Assembly (NCBI GenBank): GCA_009838965.1
Contig: VXQP01000069.1
Coordinates: 7,130-71,129, forward strand
Length of the DNA stretch: 64,000 nt
From: Chloroflexota bacterium
Lineage (GTDB): Bacteria; Chloroflexota; Dehalococcoidia; Lucifugimonadales; Australimonadaceae
Direction of reading: 5' to 3'
The first letter of the stretch is position 1. Every line of letters begins with the position of its first letter. Positions 27,772-34,544 of this stretch are shown here, one piece after another. A program made the position numbers and the translations under genes. The notes below the pieces were generated by a model. The model ran no database searches. It was not told the origin of the DNA and saw only the letters and a list, made by a program, of their open reading frames with translations.

Positions 27772-28727
27772 ACGCCGCCCGACACGACCTCGTCGAGCAG
27801 TGCAGCCCAGTCGGCGCACTCGCGCTGGGGGTCGAGGAGCGAGCGTAGCGGCGCCTCTGCTTCCCGAAGGCAGTCGAGGAAGGCGGGGTCGCTCTCGCAG
27901 CAGAGCAGCAGACGACGCAGTTCCGCTCTGTCGCCCACCGGGAAGTACCCCGGGTAGTCGTCGCCAAGCAGCCCCACGTTGCCCGGCATGCGCGACGCCA
28001 GTATCGGGACGCCGTCGACGGCCGCCTCCGAGACGACGTTGGCCCCGCCTTCCGAGAGCGACGAGATCACCATCACCTGCGACCGCTTGAGCAGCCGGCG
28101 GGCGCGCCACGACGGCAGCCCGCGCAGCCATGCGTACCGCGGATGACTCGAAGCGAGAGCGTTGGCCCGGCGGGTCATGGCAGAGCCCATGGAGTCCCCA
28201 AGCTGCAGCACGCGGATGCGAGACTCTCGCGGGAGGCGGCGTGTTGCGTCGGCCGTGAGGAACGGGTCCTTGACCGGCCTCAAATGCCCCACGACGCTCA
28301 CGTCGAAGTGGCGCGCGTTCGGCGACGGCCCGGACGTGGGCGTGGGCCTGGCGGACTGCACGATCGTCCGAACCTTCCCTTTGTGCTCTTCCCTGAGTTC
28401 GTCGACCGCGAGGCGCTGGAGCGTAACGAGGCGATCTGCCGCGTCGAGAACAGGGCCGCCTTCCTCGTAGAGCGGCCCGTAGACGTCCGTCCCCGCGAGG
28501 AGCACGACGACGGGGCTGTCCGGTCGGTGGGCCTTGAAGGCGGCGACGGACTCCGCGCTCCGCAGCGCGTGGATAGCGACGAGCAGGTCGAAGTCCTGGC
28601 CGCCGTATTCCTGGCTGATGCTGACCCGGTGGCCCAGGCTGCGCAGGATGCCGGCCCAGCGGTTCGCCGTGACGCGGTTGCCGTTCCGGCTGTAGGGCGG
28701 GGCGGGCGTCACGAGGCCGATGTACAC
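27768..28727 (-). CDS. senB: Selenosugar synthase SenB (glycosyltransferase, TIGR04348-type)
   Basis: In characterised sen clusters SenB couples selenophosphate to UDP-N-acetylglucosamine to give a 1-seleno sugar. This 319-residue GT-B protein matches that family. It has the N-terminus LVTPAPPYSRNGNRVTANRWAGILRSLGHRV, then DLLVAIHALRSAESV, VVVLLAGTDVYG, DVSVVGHLRPVKDP and the C-terminal donor-site block SLSEGGANVVSEAAVDGVPILASRMPGNVGLLGDDYPGYF. It lies 16 bases after senA and ends in a four-base overlap with the convergent permease gene. Alone it could be misread as a generic glycosyltransferase; the neighbours senA and senC make the assignment firm. Confidence 0.92.
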   Translation of the reverse strand: MYIGLVTPAPPYSRNGNRVTANRWAGILRSLGHRVSISQEYGGQDFDLLVAIHALRSAESVAAFKAHRPDSPVVVLLAGTDVYGPLYEEGGPVLDAADRLVTLQRLAVDELREEHKGKVRTIVQSARPTPTSGPSPNARHFDVSVVGHLRPVKDPFLTADATRRLPRESRIRVLQLGDSMGSAMTRRANALASSHPRYAWLRGLPSWRARRLLKRSQVMVISSLSEGGANVVSEAAVDGVPILASRMPGNVGLLGDDYPGYFPVGDRAELRRLLLCCESDPAFLDCLREAEAPLRSLLDPQRECADWAALLDEVVSGGV

Positions 28728-28743
28728 GAGCGTTACCTCCGGA

Positions 28744-30054
28744 TCAGGCCGCGCAGGTGCGAAAGCCGCACATCACGTCGCGCCGGTCGGGCGTGTAGAA
28801 GTTCCGCCAGGTGTTGCGGATCAGGCGGCTGCGCGTGCTCCAGGCCCCGCCGCGAAGCACCTTGTGTCCGCTGAACGCCGGCGCGGAGTACTCCTTGTAG
28901 GGGTCGGCGACGAAGCCGGGGTACGGCCCGAACTCGGTTGCGGTCCACTCCCAGGCGTTGCCGACCATCTGCCTGCAACCCAGTGGCGTGTCCCCAGCGG
29001 GGAGAGCGCGCACGTCGACCGTGCCCTGACCTCGGAAATCAAGGTTCGCGCGCTCGGGCGACGGCGGCTCGTCGCCCCAGGGGTAGCGGCGTTTCGGCGC
29101 GCCGTCGGCGCCGCCTGCCGCCGCCAGCTCCCACTCGGGTTCCGTCGGCAATCGCCTCCCGGCCCAGGCGCAGTACGCGTTCGCCTCGTGCCAGTTCACG
29201 TGGATGATCGCAGCGTGCGGGTCGATGGGTACCCACGCGTCGTAGCGTCTGGCCAGCCATCTGCCGTCGCTCTCGCGGCGCCAGTAGACGGGGTGCTGCG
29301 CGCCGAGCGCCTGCTTCCACCACCACCCCTCGTCTGTCCAGCACGAGCGGTCACGGTAGCCGCCGGACTCGACGAAGCGCAGAAACTCTCCGTTGCTCAC
29401 CGCGGTGGCTGCTATCGCGAACGGCTCGACGCGGACCTCGTGCCCCCACTTCTCGTTGTCGAACACGAACGGCAGCTCGCCTTCGACAGCGCCCAGCGTG
29501 AACGTCCCACCGGGAATGGCGACATCGTGCGGCTCGAAGCCGGGCTGTGGCGAGGGGGTCGCCGTCGATGGAAGCGTTGGTTCGGAGAAGCCCAGCGTTT
29601 GCCGCGTGTACGTGAACGCCTCGGCGTGCATGTCGGTGTGGAGCGTGGCCAGTTGGATGAAGTACTGCTCCAGCGCATCCGGCTCGCCCTGGCCGAGACG
29701 GCCGGTCGCGTCGCGCGCAACCTTCTGCGCGAAGGCCCGTGTCTCCTCCCACGACGGGAAGCTCAGCCGCCAGCGGGTATCGTGCGCGATGGCCGCCGAG
29801 TCGTAGAGCGCGTCGGAGTGGGGCACCATGCTCTGCGCCTCGTACAGGTTGCGGAGGGTCCACTTCTCGAAGAACCACCCCACGTGCCCGACCTCCCAGA
29901 GCGCCGGGTTCACGATGGGGATCATGGGCCCCTGCTGCTGGCGGGCGTCGAAGTCGGCGGTCAAGGCGAGCACCGTCTCGACCGAGTCCAGCGCCTCCGC
30001 AACGAGGTCGTCGGTTCTGCGCGGCGGCGCGGGTGGCAGGTCGAAAGTGCTCAT
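28744..30054 (-). CDS. senA: Selenoneine synthase SenA (EgtB-like non-heme iron enzyme)
   Basis: Joins the selenosugar to hercynine with oxygen, forming the C-Se bond. The 436-residue protein has an N-terminal DinB-like domain with the presumed iron histidines His57 (EVGHVGWF), His139 and His143 (ATLHTDMHAE), followed by a C-terminal FGE-sulfatase/EgtB domain (GGTFTLGA, HVNWHEANAYCAWAGRRLPTEPEWE, VGNAWEWTATEFGPYPGF, RGGAWSTRSRLIRNTWRNFY). The segment SDALYDSAAIAHDTRW resembles SenA-type proteins more than mycobacterial EgtB. It sits between senC (18 bases) and senB (16 bases). An EgtB function making ergothioneine is the alternative, but the context favours selenium. Confidence 0.9.
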   Translation of the reverse strand: MSTFDLPPAPPRRTDDLVAEALDSVETVLALTADFDARQQQGPMIPIVNPALWEVGHVGWFFEKWTLRNLYEAQSMVPHSDALYDSAAIAHDTRWRLSFPSWEETRAFAQKVARDATGRLGQGEPDALEQYFIQLATLHTDMHAEAFTYTRQTLGFSEPTLPSTATPSPQPGFEPHDVAIPGGTFTLGAVEGELPFVFDNEKWGHEVRVEPFAIAATAVSNGEFLRFVESGGYRDRSCWTDEGWWWKQALGAQHPVYWRRESDGRWLARRYDAWVPIDPHAAIIHVNWHEANAYCAWAGRRLPTEPEWELAAAGGADGAPKRRYPWGDEPPSPERANLDFRGQGTVDVRALPAGDTPLGCRQMVGNAWEWTATEFGPYPGFVADPYKEYSAPAFSGHKVLRGGAWSTRSRLIRNTWRNFYTPDRRDVMCGFRTCAA

Positions 30055-30072
30055 GGAACGGATGCCCCGCTG

Positions 30073-31122
30073 CTACGCCGTGACTTCGAGCGTGTTGGCG
30101 GCGTCTTCCTCGGCGACCACATGTCCGATCACCGCTCCCGTAACGCCGCGCTGGGCGAGACCGTCCAGCACCGCTTGGGTCGACGCTTGCGGCACGGCGA
30201 TGAGCAGGCCGCCCGACGTCTGCGCGTCGCAGAAGATGAGCTTCTCCTCGTCGGTGATGCTGTCGCCCCACGCGATCTGTGGGTCGAATGCATCGAGGTT
30301 GTTCCGCGTTCCGCCCGGAACGACACCGCGCTCGGCCAACTCCCGCACCCCGGGCAGGAGCGGGACGTCCGGGAAGCGGACCTTCGCGGCGGTCCCGCTC
30401 GCCTTCAGCATGCCGAGCATGTGGCCCGCCAGCCCGAAGCCGGTGATGTCGGTCGCGGACTTCACCCCCGCGGCCACCATCGCCTCGCCGCCAGCGCGGT
30501 TCAACTGGCGCATCGTCGCGACGGCGCCCGCGAGAGTCGCGTCGTCGGTGACCCCTGCCTTGGCTGCGGTCGTGATGATCCCCGAGCCGAGCGGCTTCGT
30601 CAGCACGAGGTCGTCCCCGGCTGCTGCGGCGGCGTTGGTGACGATGCTGTCCGGCCGAACGATGCCGGTGACCGACAGCCCGTACTTCGGCTCGCGGTCC
30701 TTCACCGTGTGCCCGCCCGCGATGACGATGCCCGCCTCTTTCGCAACGTCCATCCCGCCGAGCAGCATGCGCCCGAGCACCTCCTTGGGCAGGTCCTCGG
30801 GGAAGCAGACGATGTTGAGTGCAAGCAGCGGCGTCCCGCCCATCGCGTAGACGTCGCTCAGCGCGTTCACCGCCGCGATGGCGCCGAAGTCGTACGGGTC
30901 GTCGACGATCGGCGGGAAGAAGTCGATCGTCTGCACGACCGCGAGGTCGTCCGTCAGGCGGTAGACGGCCGCGTCGTCGCTCGTGTCGAATCCCACGAGC
31001 AGGTCGTCGTGCTGCACGTGGGGGAGGTGGCTCAGGACCTCGCCGAGGTCCTCGGGGCTGAACTTACCGGCTCAACCCGCGCAGGTGGCCAGACTGGTGA
31101 GGCGTACTTCTTGCTGCGTCAT
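30073..31122 (-). CDS. senC: Selenophosphate synthetase SenC/SelD, selenocysteine-containing (UGA at codon 17)
   Basis: Makes selenophosphate from selenide and ATP, feeding SenB and possibly Sec-tRNA synthesis. Downstream of codon 35 the frame has GFDTSDDAAVYRL, VQTIDFFPPIVDDPYDFG, AMGGTPLLALNI, IVIAGGHTVKDREP and the C-terminal DAQTSGGLL. The true start is the ATG at 31122. Translation from there gives MTQQEVRLTSLATCAG, then an in-frame UGA (31074-31072), then AGKFSPEDLGEVLSHLP. This is the SelD N-terminus with Sec at position 17, where E. coli has Cys17, and the catalytic Lys three residues on. The product is 349 residues if UGA is read. A gene caller will wrongly start it at 31017. Confidence 0.93.
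31034..31052 (-). promoter_or_regulatory. SECIS-like hairpin downstream of the senC UGA
   Basis: In the mRNA, AGGACCUC (31052-31045) pairs perfectly with GAGGUCCU (31041-31034) around a GGC loop. The stem begins 19 bases after the UGA, and the loop starts with G. This fits the general geometry of bacterial SECIS elements that recruit SelB. Confidence 0.75.
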
Positions 31123-31166
31123 GGGGGGATTATAGACGCTCGGCACGACGAAGTGCTGTGCCGAGC
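31123..31166 (-). promoter_or_regulatory. senC promoter: TATAAT six bases from ATG, with upstream 9-bp palindrome
   Basis: A perfect TATAAT (31134-31129) is followed by six C residues and the ATG, so the mRNA is expected to be leaderless. Directly upstream, GCTCGGCAC (31138-31146) and GTGCCGAGC (31158-31166) form a perfect inverted repeat lying over the -16 to -44 region. It could be an operator or the terminator of the preceding MmgE/PrpD gene; no U-run follows it. Confidence 0.65.
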
Positions 31167-31171
31167 GATGC

Positions 31172-32557
31172 CTACGTGACAGCCATCGATGCCATGACTT
31201 GACCGAGGTCGGTCTGCTCGTTGAGATGCCAGAGGCGGTCCAGGGCTGCCTGCTGGCCGGACTCATCGAGCAGGCCGGTCGTGAGCCGCCGGAACTTGTC
31301 TTCGATGTCGGCGTCGGTCATGGGTTTCTTGAAGTGCCCGGTGTAGTAGGGGACGGACGCCGTGTGCTGGCGGCCGTCCGAGGTACGAACCGTCAGGATG
31401 TTGAGGATGGCCTCCGGCCAGGCCGCGTCGCACTCGGGGTCCTGCACGACCTCGATACGCTGCATCAGGCCCAGCAACACCGGGTCGCGCAGGACGCTGT
31501 CTTCGAAGTGCGCGGGTTCGACCGTGCCGAACCGAAGGGCGCAGGCAACGACGAACGGGATGCTGTGGTCGGCGGTCTCCCGCGTTTCGGGGCGCCAGCG
31601 CGTGGGGTCGCCCGCCATGATGCGCTTTCCGCTCTCGAACGTCCGGATGTGGACGCGCTCGATGTCGGCCACGTCGGTGATACCAAGCGCGTCCCGCGCC
31701 TCCATCGCGCCCTCGATCGCCGTCTGGGAGACGAAGCCGGCCGGGAACCGCTTGAAGCGCGACTCCATGAGCCGGAACGCGCGGTCGTTGCCGTCCTCCC
31801 GTGCCAAGGAAGCGAGCTCGACAGGGCTGCTCGTCACGCCTGCGAAGAACCCGTGCGAACCGGAGAAAACCTCCGGCGGCCCCGTCATCCCACGCCGCGC
31901 GAGCATGGCTGCAAAGACGCCGTTCCTGCCCGCGTTCGGGACGGCCGCTGCCTTCCAGTGAGAGATGGTCCCGCGCCGGGCCTCGCCAAGCGTCATGCTG
32001 CTGACCACGGAGATACGCAGCGCTTCCGCGAGCTGTTCCTCCGTGAGGCCGATCACGCTGCCCGCTCCGAGCGGTGCGGAGATAGCGGCATAGGCGGCCT
32101 GGTCCCAGGCGCCGCCTGAGGCGAGGTGGAAGCTGTCCGCCCAGGCAGCCTGTATCTCGTAGGCGAGTGCGACAGCTGCGATGAGCTCTTGGCCCGACGC
32201 TCCATGTGCCTCGGCCGCAGCGAGTACCGCGGGGATGTTGTCAGAGGGGTGGGCGATGTCCTTGCCGTTGTAGGAGTCGTTGAAGTCCAGGTAGCGCACC
32301 ATGGTGCCATTCACGAAGGCGGCCATGTCCGGCGTGGTGGTGTCGTGGGTCCCCAGCAGCGTGGCAGGCGATGAACCGTGCACTCCGAGCGCCAGGTCTC
32401 GTGCCGCGTGCACCGGGGCGGCGCCGCCGGCCGCCAGTCCACAACCCATCGAATCGATCACGAGCCGCTTGACCTGGTGCACGACCTCGCCGGGCAGATC
32501 GTCGTACCTGATGCCGGCCGCGTAGCTGGCGAGACGTTCAACGACTGGATCGGTCAT
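31172..32557 (-). CDS. MmgE/PrpD family protein (2-methylcitrate dehydratase-like)
   Basis: A 461-residue all-helical plus lid fold protein. It has the N-terminal VVHQVKRLVIDSMGCGLAAGG, the conserved MVRYLDFNDSYNGKDIAHPSDNIPAVLAAAEA block (with D-x-ND and the HPSDN active-site stretch), YEIQAAW, SHWKAAAVPNAGRNG and the C-terminal EAILNILTVRTSDG. Members dehydrate 2-methylcitrate, isomerise itaconate-like acids or act on unknown catabolites. No prpB or prpC is nearby, so methylcitrate itself is not supported. GGAGG lies upstream of the ATG. It is divergent from the LigJ-like amidohydrolase, a possible partner. Confidence 0.9.
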   Translation of the reverse strand: MTDPVVERLASYAAGIRYDDLPGEVVHQVKRLVIDSMGCGLAAGGAAPVHAARDLALGVHGSSPATLLGTHDTTTPDMAAFVNGTMVRYLDFNDSYNGKDIAHPSDNIPAVLAAAEAHGASGQELIAAVALAYEIQAAWADSFHLASGGAWDQAAYAAISAPLGAGSVIGLTEEQLAEALRISVVSSMTLGEARRGTISHWKAAAVPNAGRNGVFAAMLARRGMTGPPEVFSGSHGFFAGVTSSPVELASLAREDGNDRAFRLMESRFKRFPAGFVSQTAIEGAMEARDALGITDVADIERVHIRTFESGKRIMAGDPTRWRPETRETADHSIPFVVACALRFGTVEPAHFEDSVLRDPVLLGLMQRIEVVQDPECDAAWPEAILNILTVRTSDGRQHTASVPYYTGHFKKPMTDADIEDKFRRLTTGLLDESGQQAALDRLWHLNEQTDLGQVMASMAVT

Positions 32558-32708
32558 GCTTCCACACCTCCTCGGGGCCTCACAAGGGCTGGGCCGAGTC
32601 TAGTCTCCATGAGGAACGGGTTCCACTCTGGAGCAGCTGCGCCCGGCAGGTTGCGCCGGGGTGTGTATGGGGGATAATGCGGCCACTACGCCGCAGGGGA
32701 GGCAGGCG

Positions 32709-33704
32709 ATGATCATTGACGCGCACCAGCACCTGGTTACAGGGTCGCAGATCGGTCAGTATCAGGCGTTCCTCATCAATGGACGCGGGTTCCACGGCAA
32801 GGGGCACCCGGGCGTAACGGCGGAGACCGTGGCGAGCTGGAAGACGGCGGGGAAGACGCATTCCCAGTTGTTGGACGACGTAGGGACGGACATGGCGTTC
32901 ATCTCTCCGCGCCCGTACTCGCTGATGCACTCGGAGAAGCCGGACAAGATCGTGCACTGGTTCTGCGAGGCGAACAACAACGCGATCGCGCTGGCCGTGC
33001 AGAACGAGCCTGACCGGTTCAGGGGTGTTGCAGGTCTGCCCCAGTGCGACGGAGCGCCCGTGACCGACACGTTCGAGGAGATCGACCGCTGCATCAACGA
33101 CCTGGGGTTCATCGGCATCATGATCAACCCGGACCCGAGCGAGGGGCAGCACACGACACCCACGATGGGCGAGGAGTACTGGTATCCGCTCTACGAGAAG
33201 ATGGAGCAGGAGGACATTCCGGCGCTGATCCATCCGGCAAGCTGCAAAGACCTGCGCGAGTCGTTCCACAACCACTTCATCACAGAGGAGAGCATCGCCA
33301 TCCTGTCGCTTGCGAAGTCGACGGTGTTCGACGACTTCCCGAACCTCAAGATCATCATGAGCCACGGCGGCGGCTCGATCCCCTACCAGATAGGGCGCTG
33401 GCGGGCCCGGATGCGCGGCGCGAACGGGGAGGAGACGTTCGACCGCCACGTGAAGAACCTCTACTACGACACCTGCCTCTACAATCAGGAGTCCCTTGAG
33501 CTGCTCTTCAAGATAGTGGGGACGGATCGCTGCCTGTTCGGCACGGAGCGTCCGGGAGCGGGATCGGCCGACAACCCGCGCACCGGCGAGTGGTACGACA
33601 ACACGAAGCCCTACATCGACGACATCGATTTCCTTTCGGACGAGGACCGGGGCGCCATCTACGAAGGCAACGCCCGGAGCGTGTACGGCCAGCGGTTCTC
33701 GTAG
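32709..33704 (+). CDS. LigJ-like amidohydrolase (4-oxalomesaconate hydratase family)
   Basis: A 331-residue amidohydrolase-2 protein. It starts MIIDAHQHLVTG at the ATG preceded by AGGGGAGG; an upstream in-frame ATG at 32661 gives unrelated residues. The region GFIGIMINPDPSEG, YWYPLYEKMEQEDIPALIHPAS, IIMSHGGGSIPYQIGRWR, YYDTCLYNQ, RTGEWYDNTKPYI and IYEGNARSVYG runs parallel to the 4-oxalomesaconate hydratase LigJ of protocatechuate 4,5-cleavage, as I recall that sequence. Other lig genes are absent, so the real substrate may be another dicarboxylic enol acid. It is divergent from MmgE/PrpD, which acts on similar tricarboxylate-like compounds. Confidence 0.82.
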   Translation: MIIDAHQHLVTGSQIGQYQAFLINGRGFHGKGHPGVTAETVASWKTAGKTHSQLLDDVGTDMAFISPRPYSLMHSEKPDKIVHWFCEANNNAIALAVQNEPDRFRGVAGLPQCDGAPVTDTFEEIDRCINDLGFIGIMINPDPSEGQHTTPTMGEEYWYPLYEKMEQEDIPALIHPASCKDLRESFHNHFITEESIAILSLAKSTVFDDFPNLKIIMSHGGGSIPYQIGRWRARMRGANGEETFDRHVKNLYYDTCLYNQESLELLFKIVGTDRCLFGTERPGAGSADNPRTGEWYDNTKPYIDDIDFLSDEDRGAIYEGNARSVYGQRFS

Positions 33705-33752
33705 AAGGCTACGGCCGCTCGGAAGGGAGCAGGCAAGGCCCGCCTGCAGGCT

Positions 33753-34544
33753 CTAACGCCGCCTGCGCGCGTATCCGATGCTGCTGAGGACCAGCACGAG
33801 GACGAGGAGCGGCAGGACCCATACCCACGGCGGAATACCGCCTCTTTCCTCAGGCGTTGGCACAACCGGAACCGGGGTCATCGTCGGAGAAGCCGGAGGT
33901 CTGGGCGTAGGCGTTGCGGTGGGCTCAGGCACCGGTGTTGCGGTGGGCTCAGGCACCGGTGTTGCTGTTGGCTCCTGTGTGGGAGTAACCATCGGACGTG
34001 GCGTCGCAGTCGGGGCCGGTGTGGCGGTTGGAGTAGGCGTCGGCACGGGCGTTGCGGTGGGCGTTGGTTCGGCCGTCGGTGAGGCCTGCGGATCGGGCGT
34101 GGAGACCGGCGCGAGTGATGGCCCGACCCGCAGGCTGGTGTCGCCTCCGACCTCGTGCTCGACCTTATGTTGGTCTCGCACGATGCCGGAGAAGATGAAC
34201 TCCGCCTCGACAGCAGGCGCTTGCACCGTGTAGGTGAACTGCTCCTCCCCCAACAGCGTGAACGTGGCCGCATCCAGCCTCGCGTCCACGGCGGCGTCGG
34301 GGAGGCTGGAGCCAACGAACGTGAACCCGCCCGGCAGCGTCTCCACAACCTGGGCGAACGCGCCGTAGTTCCGGGCCGCTATGGTCACCTCGATCTGGCC
34401 ACCCGGAGCAACCGAGGGGGAGGCGAATGATCGCGTGGCGCTGTGACCGGACGCCTCCGCGTCGTTCGACTGGCTGAGGACCGCCACCGCGACCACGACC
34501 ACCATGAACAGCAGCAGCAGTAACAGCGGTATGCTCCTGTTCAC
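33753..34544 (-). CDS. Secreted Thr/Pro-stalk protein with C-terminal membrane anchor
   Basis: A 263-residue surface protein. Residues 1-32 are a signal peptide or membrane helix. Residues ~40-140 form a beta-rich domain (VTIAARNYGAFAQVVETLPGGF). Residues ~145-230 are a Pro/Thr/Ala stalk with exact short tandem repeats (EPTATPVP). The end is a tail GIPPWVWVLPLLVLVLVLSSIGYARRRR, a hydrophobic helix followed by four Arg, the topology of a wall- or sortase-like C-terminal anchor without an LPXTG motif. The start overlaps the stop of the giant cadherin-repeat gene by four bases, so both are made together. It may tether or display that protein. Confidence 0.8.
   Translation of the reverse strand: MNRSIPLLLLLLFMVVVVAVAVLSQSNDAEASGHSATRSFASPSVAPGGQIEVTIAARNYGAFAQVVETLPGGFTFVGSSLPDAAVDARLDAATFTLLGEEQFTYTVQAPAVEAEFIFSGIVRDQHKVEHEVGGDTSLRVGPSLAPVSTPDPQASPTAEPTPTATPVPTPTPTATPAPTATPRPMVTPTQEPTATPVPEPTATPVPEPTATPTPRPPASPTMTPVPVVPTPEERGGIPPWVWVLPLLVLVLVLSSIGYARRRR

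Noticed and set aside
28744-30054. EgtB of a plain ergothioneine pathway
   Set aside because: egtA, egtC and egtE are absent and the gene is enclosed by senC and senB. EgtB-type activity cannot be fully excluded.
31072-31074. In-frame UGA in senC as a pseudogene-making stop
   Set aside because: Sequence before and after the UGA aligns with the SelD N-terminus, the position is the known Sec/Cys site and a SECIS-like stem follows, so recoding is far more likely than decay.
28720-31179. 819-residue plus-strand open frame
   Set aside because: It is antisense to senB, senA and senC, which have strong family motifs. The plus frame has biased, low-information sequence typical of GC-rich antisense frames.
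33900-34110. CRISPR-like short repeats
   Set aside because: The repeated units are in-frame Thr/Pro/Ala codons of the stalk protein with no spacers of constant length.
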